Origin: AM-1111 sp046302135
GTDB taxonomy: Bacteria > Bacteroidota > Bacteroidia > B-17B0 > Aurantibacillaceae
Length of the DNA: 20,982 nucleotides
Direction of reading: 5' to 3'
NCBI GenBank assembly: GCA_046302135.1
Contig: JBKCIQ010000098.1
Coordinates: 1 to 20,982, forward strand
Shown here: positions 1 through 6,913 of the stretch, one piece after another
Layout of the letters: each line of letters opens with the position of its first letter
Position numbering within the stretch: the stretch's first letter is position 1
Notes under the pieces: generated by a model
Told to the model about the DNA's origin: nothing
Databases searched by the model: none
Seen by the model: only the letters and a program-made list of their open reading frames with translations
Program-made: the position numbers and the translations under genes

Positions 1-146
1 CAAAAAGTTAAACAAAGAAATAAAAAAAATGAATTTTTTTGTAACCAAAATAAAGAGTCTCCGTATATTTTTCCCCATGATTGATTTAAAGTATTTTTTT
101 AAAAGATTTTTTTTGATTCAACAATTAATTCTTATCAATCATCCAT

Positions 147-163
147 CAAGACCCCAGGTCTTG
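147..163. repeat. Short perfect hairpin upstream of the sigma factor gene
   Basis: CAAGACC (147-153) and GGTCTTG (157-163) form a perfect 7-bp stem with a 3-nt loop. It lies about 100 bases before the sigma-factor start, in an otherwise AT-rich gene-free stretch (1-259) where I see no TAnnTTTG promoter element. It could be the terminator of a gene to the left of the window, although no T-run follows, or an operator. The role is unknown. Confidence 0.4.
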
Positions 164-259
164 TAGTTTCCTAAAAGCTTATATATATATGGAGGGATGT
201 TGTAAATGGCTTCCCCCTGGTTCTGATTGTTTATTATTTAAAAACTTAAAATTTTAATT

Positions 260-862
260 ATGAATCAAGAAAGATTTATTTGTTTAAGAGAAAGTTTTCT
301 GAATGGCACAGCCAAAGAAAAATGGAAGGCGGAGAATTCACTTTATAAGGAATTGGCCATACTGGGAAAAATATTATTAAAGAAAAAAAACTTAGAGGTT
401 GACATAGATACCCAGGAAGAAGTTTTAAACACATCAATATTTAAGGTTTTTAAAAATCTTCAAAACTACAACCCGGAATACATGATATCAACGTGGTTCG
501 GAACAATTTTAAAAAATGAGTTAATGGATAGATGGAGAATGGAGGAAAAAAGAGGAAACGGAAAAAAAGATAGCATCGAAAGATACTATAAAGGAGATAG
601 CGATGACAATAACTCACTAGACATTGCCGATGATTTTTCTTGTCCGGCTTACGATATGGATAAAAATACAATGATTAAAGTGTTGTATAGAACAATGAGC
701 GCACTTAATGATAGCCAGCGAAGGATTCTGGACTTGCACATTCAAGGCAAATCAAACTCTGAAATAATGGATATAACAGGTTGGAATAAGAATTATGTAG
801 GTACAAACTTATTCAGAGCCATAAATATCCTTAAAGAAATTCACAGTAGTCCAAATTGCTAA
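260..862 (+). CDS. ECF-like sigma-70 family RNA polymerase sigma factor
   Basis: A 200-aa protein with the two-domain layout of an extracytoplasmic-function sigma factor. Residues about 45-95 resemble sigma region 2, including a TWFGTILKNELMDRWR stretch like the -10-binding and melting segment. Residues about 145-195 resemble region 4, with LNDSQRRILDLHIQGKS followed by a helix-turn-helix. Between them is a charged Lys/Asp-rich linker. No region 1 or 3 is visible. The start is an ATG preceded by A/T-rich sequence without a Shine-Dalgarno. It probably directs RNA polymerase to a small regulon. No anti-sigma factor is next to it; instead the AAA+ ATPase gene begins 18 bases after the stop, so the two are probably co-transcribed and may be functionally linked. 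The target promoters are unknown. Confidence 0.8.
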   Translation: MNQERFICLRESFLNGTAKEKWKAENSLYKELAILGKILLKKKNLEVDIDTQEEVLNTSIFKVFKNLQNYNPEYMISTWFGTILKNELMDRWRMEEKRGNGKKDSIERYYKGDSDDNNSLDIADDFSCPAYDMDKNTMIKVLYRTMSALNDSQRRILDLHIQGKSNSEIMDITGWNKNYVGTNLFRAINILKEIHSSPNC

Positions 863-879
863 ACCAAAAACCATTAAAA

Positions 880-2562
880 ATGACAGATAATCAACCCGAA
901 ACACTTATTGATTTACTGGAAGAAATACACCGACATTTCGATTCCGATAAGTCTGACTACATATTAAATTGTTGGAACTTTAATGATTTGAATAGTGAAA
1001 CAATTAAAAAAATTGAAAAAAGACTAAATATCAACCTCAATCAAGTGATGCTATTTACAGCGGTTTTTTCACTCGCCTCAAAAGATCGTGAAGTAACAAC
1101 CTGTGAAATTGCACACTATCTAAATTTCAATTCATTTGGGCTACTACGCATGCAAAATGAATTAAATGATCTTTGTAACAGAAGAATGTTGGTTAGGGAA
1201 AGAGGCGAGTTTTCAAATGTAACAAGATACTCTGTTGAACCTAACTTATTTGAAAAAATTGTATGCGATGAAATTGAATCAGAAGGATACAAAACAGAAG
1301 AAAAATCTGAGCTTGATCAACTAATTGATACCATTCAACTTCTCTTTAATGAAAGAAGCGGTAAGTTCATTTCCATTAGAGTCTTCAAAAAAAAGCTACA
1401 AAAGTTAGTGAATAGTTTCCCTAACATAAAAGCGGTCAAAGAAGCAGAGGATCTAAAATTAATAGACAATGACTTAATTGTTTTCTATGATACGTTCATG
1501 AATTTCATCATTGAACAATCGCCTTGCGACCTAGATAATATTTCAAGCAAAATTCTAGATGGAATTGATCAGAAAATAAGATTTAGGAAAAACTTCTTAG
1601 CAAAATCTTCAATACTTTTCAGGAATAATATCGTAGATTTTGAGGAGGGAAATTATATGGAAGGTCGTTATCTCGTATTCACTCCTTGGTTCAAGGAAAA
1701 AATTTTAGGAGACTATATGTTGGGTCAGGATACGAAAGAATTTAAGCCCACCGTTTGCAAATTGATAAAACCGGAGAATATTTTTTCAAAAAAATTATAT
1801 TTTGAAGAGAAACTGAACAAAGGTTTTGAAAAAATTAATTCAGCTATTTCAGAGGAAAAATTCAATCAGATTTGCAGCAAACTAGAAGAACAAGGACTAA
1901 GTAAAGGTATTACAGTAATGTTGTATGGACACCCGGGGACAGGAAAAACTGAAATGGTAAATCAATTAGCGAAAAAATCAGGCAGAGAAATCTTTCATGT
2001 AGATATATCCGAGATACGAAATAAGTTTGTTGGAGAAAGTGAGAAAAGATTAAGACGGGTATTCGAAGAATACAGAAAGGCTGTAAAACTGAATAAGAGA
2101 CATCCAATACTGTTATTTAATGAAAGTGATGCGTTAATCTCAAAGAGGATGGAAGTAAGTCATTCGGTTGATCAGATGGAAAACACCATGCAGAACATTT
2201 TATTGGAGGAACTTGAAAAGTTTGAAGGAATATTTTTTGCTACAACCAATTTGGTTCAAAATCTTGATTCCGCATTTGAAAGAAGATTTCTCTTTAAAAT
2301 TAAGTTCGAAAAGCCTGATGTTATTTCCAGAAAAAGAATCTGGAAAGAAAAATTACCTCAATTAATGGAGGAAGATGCTGAATTACTGGCTACTAACTTT
2401 GAATTCTCAGGCGGGCAAATTGATAATATCGTGAAGAAAGTAGTTTTAGAATCGGTTATCGAAGGAACTGAAATAAATTCTGACTCCATTAAAAGTTTTT
2501 GTGAAGATGAATTGTTCAAACACAACAATGCAACTACTAAAATCGGGTTTAGTTTGTTTTAA
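880..2562 (+). CDS. AAA+ family ATPase with winged-helix-like N-terminus
   Basis: A 560-aa protein starting at ATG 880. An in-frame TTG at 856 would overlap the sigma gene and is less likely. Residues about 30-120 look like a winged-helix or adaptor region. The C-terminal half is an AAA module of the FtsH/spastin/VPS4 kind: Walker A GHPGTGKT (about 350-357), a pore-loop-like IRNKFVGESEKRLR segment, a Walker B-like LLFNESDAL (411-419), a sensor-1-like FFATTN, and an arginine pair ERR after the DSAF motif, then an alpha-helical lid. In Walker B the usual Asp before Glu is Asn (N414), while the catalytic Glu (E415) is kept. From memory this LLFNE form recurs in related Bacteroidota ATPases, so it need not mean inactivity. 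It may remodel a protein substrate. Its position 18 bases behind the sigma factor suggests an operon. Substrate and pathway are unknown. Confidence 0.82.
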   Translation: MTDNQPETLIDLLEEIHRHFDSDKSDYILNCWNFNDLNSETIKKIEKRLNINLNQVMLFTAVFSLASKDREVTTCEIAHYLNFNSFGLLRMQNELNDLCNRRMLVRERGEFSNVTRYSVEPNLFEKIVCDEIESEGYKTEEKSELDQLIDTIQLLFNERSGKFISIRVFKKKLQKLVNSFPNIKAVKEAEDLKLIDNDLIVFYDTFMNFIIEQSPCDLDNISSKILDGIDQKIRFRKNFLAKSSILFRNNIVDFEEGNYMEGRYLVFTPWFKEKILGDYMLGQDTKEFKPTVCKLIKPENIFSKKLYFEEKLNKGFEKINSAISEEKFNQICSKLEEQGLSKGITVMLYGHPGTGKTEMVNQLAKKSGREIFHVDISEIRNKFVGESEKRLRRVFEEYRKAVKLNKRHPILLFNESDALISKRMEVSHSVDQMENTMQNILLEELEKFEGIFFATTNLVQNLDSAFERRFLFKIKFEKPDVISRKRIWKEKLPQLMEEDAELLATNFEFSGGQIDNIVKKVVLESVIEGTEINSDSIKSFCEDELFKHNNATTKIGFSLF

Positions 2563-2586
2563 CTTTGCCTAATCGGACAAGTTAAC

Positions 2587-3159
2587 ATTAAAATATTTGG
2601 AGATGCTTTAGAACTGCGTCAACGCATCTTTTCAAAAGGTGACTGGGATGCAATTTTAAAAACAAACAATCTTACGGAAAAAAAGTTTTCGGCTTCGATA
2701 TTTGATCCCGACTTTTTTGAACTATTCAACTTACCAGATTCTCATTTAAAGCAAAAAGCCTTAACCTTAAGAAGGTTCATGCGAGATGTTAAATACGGAC
2801 CTGCTTTGGATAAAAATGCATTGTTGGAGATTAGACACAACAACTCCAAAATTTATACCGGTACAATACAAAAATTAATCGGGCAAGATGCATTATTTCC
2901 TATTATTGATTGGCAACTGCAGAAAATAAATATTACTCCGGAGGAAAACATCGTAAAACTCTTCTCTATTGAAAGGACATCCGGACAAATTTTTAAATTC
3001 AAGAAAAATATTGATCACATGTCAATTAATGATTTAAAAATGGAAAGATGTTCATTTATTGACTATGATTTTATTTCTGCTATAAAAATTCATGACAAAG
3101 AAATATTCAGTGAAGGAGCTGACTCTTTGGTCCGTGGGAGAGCCTTTTATATTTACTGA
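2587..3159 (+). CDS. Unrecognised protein, possible non-canonical (ATT) start
   Basis: I do not recognise this family. The frame is open from directly after the ATPase stop (TAA 2560-2562) to TGA 3157-3159 and is the same frame as the ATPase. The first ATG is at 2779, which would give 126 aa, but the codons upstream of it read like normal protein (for example KIFGDALELRQRIFSKGDWD and later DPDFFELFNLPD). No ATG, GTG or TTG occurs in frame between 2563 and 2778. An ATT at 2587 would give about 190 aa. Other explanations are stop-codon readthrough from the ATPase, a start at CTG 2614, a decayed N-terminus, or the short 126-aa form. The product looks soluble, with no signal peptide or membrane segment. 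The gene tail overlaps the convergent DnaA-like gene by 7 bases. Coding status is fairly sure; the start is not. Confidence 0.5.
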   Translation: MKIFGDALELRQRIFSKGDWDAILKTNNLTEKKFSASIFDPDFFELFNLPDSHLKQKALTLRRFMRDVKYGPALDKNALLEIRHNNSKIYTGTIQKLIGQDALFPIIDWQLQKINITPEENIVKLFSIERTSGQIFKFKKNIDHMSINDLKMERCSFIDYDFISAIKIHDKEIFSEGADSLVRGRAFYIY

Positions 3160-3962
3160 AAATTAATTTTTCGAGTCCTAAAATCTTCTGGTGAAAAGAA
3201 ATTTTCATTATCCTTTAGGAAGCATTTTCTTAGTTGAGGCCCATTAAAATATTTTCTTAATACCGCATAATCTAAATTATTAAGTCTTGAATCATCCAAC
3301 CCTTCAGATAAATTATCATTGTATCTTATACTAATCAGACAATTGATATACTCCTGAATTGTTCCATTATACTTAGCAATATTTCGAACAATTTCCTTTG
3401 AAATTTTTAAATCATATTCAGATAAATAATTCAAAAGATTTAAAGTGGCCTCGGCGTTAATTTTTTTTAATTTAATTCGAAAAAACTCTTTATCCGTTGA
3501 GATATGTTTAAAAGAAATTTTATTCCCATTACTACAACCCAATATTACCCGTTTTTTACATTCGCAGGCATTATTTACCAAATCAGAAATAAATCTATTT
3601 AAACGCACTGAACTAATACGTAATTCTTCAAGATTATCTATTGCAATTAGATCATAAATCAAAAGAGATTTTTGAAAATCAGTTATCTGATATAAACTTT
3701 TATTCTCCTTCAAAAATATCCTGAGCCAACGAGTTGAAATTAAGGCAACCCTTTTACCATTGCGTATAAATTCATTACAAACAGCATTCAACAAATGACT
3801 AATTCCATTACCACTTTCTCCATAAACATATACAGCACAAAATTTTGTATTGTATGCATAAAATTCATTCTTAAGAAATTCTATTTCGGGCTGGCTATTG
3901 AAAAAATTGTCAAATTTCATTAGAGAGGACACACCTGGTCTTATGTATTTATCAAATTTCAT
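3153..3962 (-). CDS. DnaA/Hda-like AAA+ protein with degenerate nucleotide-binding motifs
   Basis: A 269-aa protein resembling only the AAA+ domain (domain III) of DnaA, comparable in size to Hda. The Walker A region reads YGESGNGISHLLNA (47-60) where DnaA has YGGxGxGKTHLL, so the essential Lys is Ile54. The Walker B region is LIAIDNLEEL (105-114), with DN in place of DD. VILGCSNGNK (139-148) matches sensor 1, and the sensor-2 region (NGTIQEYINCL, about 199-209) lacks the usual Arg. The C-terminal DNA-binding helix-turn-helix of DnaA is not apparent. It may therefore be a non-hydrolysing adaptor or loader rather than an initiator. It is transcribed divergently from the DnaB-like gene across a shared 274-bp intergenic region, which fits a loader/helicase pair. 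An 11-bp direct repeat gives a second ATG in identical context at 3918-3920 (residue 15), so the start is ambiguous by 14 codons. Confidence 0.7.
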   Translation of the reverse strand: MKFDKYIRPGVSSLMKFDNFFNSQPEIEFLKNEFYAYNTKFCAVYVYGESGNGISHLLNAVCNEFIRNGKRVALISTRWLRIFLKENKSLYQITDFQKSLLIYDLIAIDNLEELRISSVRLNRFISDLVNNACECKKRVILGCSNGNKISFKHISTDKEFFRIKLKKINAEATLNLLNYLSEYDLKISKEIVRNIAKYNGTIQEYINCLISIRYNDNLSEGLDDSRLNNLDYAVLRKYFNGPQLRKCFLKDNENFFSPEDFRTRKINFQ

Positions 3963-3987
3963 CGGAGATCAAATTTTTAAAAATTAT

Positions 3988-4021
3988 TTGTTAAAGGCTG
4001 TATTGTTTAAAAATATTTTTG
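3988..4021 (+). promoter_or_regulatory. Candidate promoter for the dnaB-like/retron operon
   Basis: TATTTTTG (4014-4021) matches the Bacteroidota -7 consensus TAnnTTTG exactly, and a TTG at 3988-3990 can serve as the -33 element with a 23-nt spacer, which is at the long end. Transcription would start near 4028, leaving an unusually long leader of about 210 nt before the dnaB-like ATG at 4237. That leader holds small inverted repeats: TTGTT/AACAA at 4161-4173, and GAAGG(G)TT/AACCTTC at 4178-4198. Confidence 0.45.
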
Positions 4022-4045
4022 TGACAATTTTTCTGATTCTTGTCA
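4022..4045. promoter_or_regulatory. Inverted repeat at the predicted transcription start (possible operator)
   Basis: TGACAA (4022-4027) and TTGTCA (4040-4045) are exact inverted 6-mers separated by 12 bases. They begin at the base after the -7 element, so they cover the predicted start site. The geometry suits a dimeric repressor, but the 6-mers are AT-rich enough that chance is possible. No regulator gene is adjacent except the divergent DnaA-like protein. Confidence 0.3.
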
Positions 4046-4236
4046 TATTCAGATGCTGATTTTTAGTAAAGTAAACTCGTCATTATTAGTCGCTAAATAC
4101 TTGATTTATAGTTTTTGACCTATGTAAATAAATGGTAGTTGTTAAAAACTCAGCTTATTCTTGTTTTCAACAATACAGAAGGGTTTGACTTAACCTTCAT
4201 AAATTCAATCCCCCAAATTCATTAAAAATATTTTTT

Positions 4237-5619
4237 ATGGAATCAATAGAAAACAGCATTTTAGGTCATTTAGTTGCAAATCCTTACGATTTCCGACTGC
4301 TACCGGAAAACTTTCCCTATGAAGTTTTTACAGACGAAACTACGAAAGAATTGTTTTTATCACTCACAGCTCTAAGAAATAAAAACATGAATATTGATAA
4401 GACAAGTGTGTGTGAGTGGGCTTCTATCTACGGAAATAAAAACAAAAAAACAGAATTTTATCTAAATCATTTAGAGAAGATTGAGGTTAGGCTGTTAAGC
4501 GGTGCTATTTTTTCGAATTCCATTAAAATATTAATGTCCAAATATGTAAAATTTCAAATGTCCGATATGGCAATGGAAATTGTATCGGGGAAAAAATTTG
4601 AAAACGGAGACGTAGAATCGGTATTGGAATCTAACATTCGCCAAAATTTAAAATTGAAAAAATTATTTCAACCCGGAAATGGATTAGCAGAAAATGATCC
4701 TAAGTTATACTTCAAGGTAATGAAGCAAATAAGTTTGGGAGAAAAAGCACAACAACTTTCTGGTATTATTTCATCCGGTTTCAAAGGCATCGACATTTGT
4801 TCAGGAGGATGGAGACCCGGAGAGTTGATTGTTATAGGAGGGAGACCTGCAATGGGTAAGACCGCGTTTTTATTGAGTTCTATTTCATCTATTTTAAAAA
4901 AATCTACTTTGCCAATTGGTTTTTTTTCGGTGGAGGATACTCCGGAACAAATAATGATGCGGTTGATGTCTAACTTATCAGGAGTACCTGCTATAAAAAT
5001 GGAGATGGGCAGTGTAAATCAAGATCAAACCATACAGATTCATGAGGCAACCGAATTTCTCGCGGATGCCCCACTTTTTATCAATCATCTTTCTGATTGC
5101 AGTATTGAAGAAATTCTCGAAAATGCATCTAAACTCATCAAAGAAAAAGGAATTAAATTGTTAATGATTGATTATTTACAGCTTTTAAAAGTAGATACAA
5201 AGATTTTTAAATCGAGAGATGCTGAAATTGCCTTTATCACACGTTCGCTGAAAATTTTTGCAAAAGAAAATAACATTCCGATTGTAATTACTTCTGCCTT
5301 AAGTCGTGACGTAGAACGTAGGGCACTCAGTAAAATACCTACTCTATCAGACCTAAGAGACTCAGGCGCAATTGAACAGGATGCAACACAGGTGTACATG
5401 ATATATCGCCCTGCATATTATGGATTTAAGGAGGATGAAGATGGAAATACCTTAAACAACATCGCCAAAATTGTAGTAGCTAAAAACAACCACGGATATT
5501 GCGAAGAAATAAAAATGCATTTTACAGGTCAATATTACAGATTCAAAGATTGGGAAATGGATGGATTGAGTTATTTGAATCTAAGAAATGATGATCTGGA
5601 TGATAAGTTTCCTTTTTGA
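4237..5619 (+). CDS. DnaB-type RecA-fold helicase paralogue upstream of the retron
   Basis: A 460-aa protein with the DnaB layout: a short N-terminal helical domain (about 1-110), a linker, and a RecA/DnaB C-terminal ATPase (about 180-440). Visible motifs are Walker A GGRPAMGKT (201-209), the catalytic-Glu strand FFSVED (E233), Walker B LLMIDYLQLL (308-317) and the SDLRDSGAIEQDA stretch (371-383), diagnostic of DnaB. It departs from the family at two places as I remember it. The H3 motif reads SALSR where DnaB has SQLxR (Gln to Ala354), and the segment carrying the trans-acting arginine finger (AKxRNG) reads AKNNHG (Arg to Asn418). Housekeeping DnaB is usually somewhat longer, about 500 aa, so this looks like a specialised paralogue. 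The retron non-coding element begins 8 bases after its stop, so dnaB-like, msr-msd and RT appear to form one transcript. It could be a phage-type replicative helicase, or the retron's effector or guarded target. Confidence 0.85.
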   Translation: MESIENSILGHLVANPYDFRLLPENFPYEVFTDETTKELFLSLTALRNKNMNIDKTSVCEWASIYGNKNKKTEFYLNHLEKIEVRLLSGAIFSNSIKILMSKYVKFQMSDMAMEIVSGKKFENGDVESVLESNIRQNLKLKKLFQPGNGLAENDPKLYFKVMKQISLGEKAQQLSGIISSGFKGIDICSGGWRPGELIVIGGRPAMGKTAFLLSSISSILKKSTLPIGFFSVEDTPEQIMMRLMSNLSGVPAIKMEMGSVNQDQTIQIHEATEFLADAPLFINHLSDCSIEEILENASKLIKEKGIKLLMIDYLQLLKVDTKIFKSRDAEIAFITRSLKIFAKENNIPIVITSALSRDVERRALSKIPTLSDLRDSGAIEQDATQVYMIYRPAYYGFKEDEDGNTLNNIAKIVVAKNNHGYCEEIKMHFTGQYYRFKDWEMDGLSYLNLRNDDLDDKFPF

Positions 5620-5627
5620 TGTAAATA

Positions 5628-5813
5628 CCATCTGATGAACATGAATACTTGCGGGGGTTTAAATAAATCTTTTTTGGCGGTTGTACCTGCTGTCATCCGG
5701 AATAATGTCGGAGCAAGATCCTCGAAATTTCCTGTGGAAATTTCGAGATAGAAATGAAGATGTTCAGTCTCGGGAGGAATATCAAAACAGATATTTCTCT
5801 TCGAGACAGATGG
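5628..5813 (+). ncRNA. Candidate retron msr-msd non-coding RNA
   Basis: This 186-nt gene-free stretch directly upstream of the retron reverse transcriptase has the architecture of a retron ncRNA. The ends pair: a1 CCATCTG (5628-5634) with a2 CAGATGG (5807-5813). Small msr-like stems follow a1: GGTTT/AAATC (5656-5669, with a wobble) and TGCT..CCG/CGG..AGCA (5688-5715, with a 5-nt bulge). Then come two strong hairpins suited to msd. One is a perfect 12-bp stem, CTCGAAATTTCC (5721-5732) with GGAAATTTCGAG (5736-5747). The other is GTCTCG (5767-5772) with CGAGAC (5802-5807), enclosing GAATATC/GATATTTC around the loop AAAACA. The RT ATG follows 16 bases after a2. The branching guanosine cannot be fixed: the usual AGC context is not visible, and G5634 or G5637 are candidates. 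The a1/a2 pairing is short and shares base 5807 with the last hairpin. Ends are estimates. Confidence 0.7.
5721..5747. repeat. Perfect 12-bp stem hairpin within the putative msd
   Basis: CTCGAAATTTCC and GGAAATTTCGAG pair without mismatch around a 3-nt TGT loop. This is the strongest hairpin that I found in the window. It has no U-run afterwards and lies between the dnaB-like stop and the RT start on the coding strand, which argues for a structured RNA element rather than a terminator. Confidence 0.85.
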
Positions 5814-5828
5814 AAAAATTTTTAAAAT

Positions 5829-6857
5829 ATGATTTTCACTAAATCGCTCGCCGAACACTATCGCAAAAAATTTTTAAACATCAGCAACACTGATGATTTA
5901 GCCAAATTACTTCGCACTGATAAAGAGCAACTGTATTTAAGTGTTGCAGAACCGAACTATCATAAATTCAAAATACCTAAGAAAAGCGGAGGCTATAGAG
6001 AAGTAACGGCACCGCAGGAATTTCTTGCCACACTTCATAAAAGACTCAATCTTTTTCTCCAATCTGTTTATTGTGTTAAATCACCAAAACCTGTACACGG
6101 ATTTGTGAGATCCTATAAAAAACACGTATCAAGAAATTATATTCCTAAAGATATTTTAAGTAATGCATCAATACATCTGAAAAAAAATTATGTACTCAAT
6201 TTGGACATAGAGGATTTTTTTTCTTCCATAAGTGCAACAAGAGTGCGATATATATTTTCCGAATATCCATTTTACTTTAACGAGGAAATATCAACTTGTT
6301 TGGCCTTGTTATGTACATACGAAAAAACATTACCTACCGGCTCCCCTACTTCACCTGCAATATCCAATTTCGCTTGCACAGAATTAGATATCAGATTAAG
6401 TGAGCTCGCAGAAAAAAATAATTTAAACTATACACGTTACGCGGACGATATTACATTTTCTTCGGATAAGGAAATCAGTAATTTAATCATGCAAAATATT
6501 CGCGAAATTGTAAATGAATGCAGGTTTAAGGTGAATGAAAAGAAATGGAGATTGCAGAAAAAAAACGAACCGCAAATTGTAACCGGAGTTAAGGTGAACG
6601 AACAATTGAATGTAGAAAGAAAATACGTTAGAAACCTGAGAGCAGTTTTTCATGACATTACTAAGAGAGGAATTAAAGACGCCTCCAAAAAATATTTTAA
6701 GGGAAGAAAAATGAAAAATTCTGAAACAGAAATGTTGAGATCATTAACCGGTAAAATAAATTTTCTTGGAAGAGTTAAAGGAAATAAAAATTCATTATTT
6801 CTTATGTACCAAGCAAAATTGAGTGAGTTAGAGATGAGAATGAAAAATAATAATTAG
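5829..6857 (+). CDS. Retron-type reverse transcriptase
   Basis: A 342-aa stand-alone RT with the fingers/palm motifs in order: the basic RT2-like KIPKKSGGYREVTAP (48-62), the retron-specific region X NASIH (112-116, NAxxH), LDIEDFFSSI (125-134, first catalytic Asp 126), LPTGSPTSPAISN (168-180), the active site YADD (204-207) and the region Y triplet VTG (251-253). NAxxH plus VTG separates retron RTs from group II intron and DGR RTs. No maturase, endonuclease or fused effector domain is present; the C-terminus (about 255-342) is a basic thumb-like region. In retrons the RT uses a 2'-OH of a guanosine in msr to prime msd synthesis, giving branched RNA-DNA. The candidate ncRNA lies immediately upstream, and the only gene that looks co-transcribed is the DnaB-type ATPase. 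Retrons in general act as anti-phage toxin/antitoxin-like systems; that role here is inferred. Confidence 0.93.
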   Translation: MIFTKSLAEHYRKKFLNISNTDDLAKLLRTDKEQLYLSVAEPNYHKFKIPKKSGGYREVTAPQEFLATLHKRLNLFLQSVYCVKSPKPVHGFVRSYKKHVSRNYIPKDILSNASIHLKKNYVLNLDIEDFFSSISATRVRYIFSEYPFYFNEEISTCLALLCTYEKTLPTGSPTSPAISNFACTELDIRLSELAEKNNLNYTRYADDITFSSDKEISNLIMQNIREIVNECRFKVNEKKWRLQKKNEPQIVTGVKVNEQLNVERKYVRNLRAVFHDITKRGIKDASKKYFKGRKMKNSETEMLRSLTGKINFLGRVKGNKNSLFLMYQAKLSELEMRMKNNN

Positions 6858-6913
6858 AAACTAAATTATGTTTAATTTAAATAAGACCAAGGAAAGTATT
6901 TAAGTTCATAAAT

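Noticed and set aside
5721..5747. Perfect hairpin read as a simple terminator of the dnaB-like gene
   Set aside because: No U-run follows, it begins about 100 bases after the stop, and it lies within a larger a1/a2-bounded structure before the RT.
5571..5858. 95-codon minus-strand reading frame crossing the dnaB-like end and RT start
   Set aside because: It lies antisense over the structured retron element; its openness is explained by the palindromic stems and it has no protein-like features.
5829..6857. RT as a group II intron or diversity-generating retroelement enzyme
   Set aside because: There is no maturase or endonuclease domain, no intron RNA domains and no template/variable repeat pair; NAxxH and VTG favour a retron.
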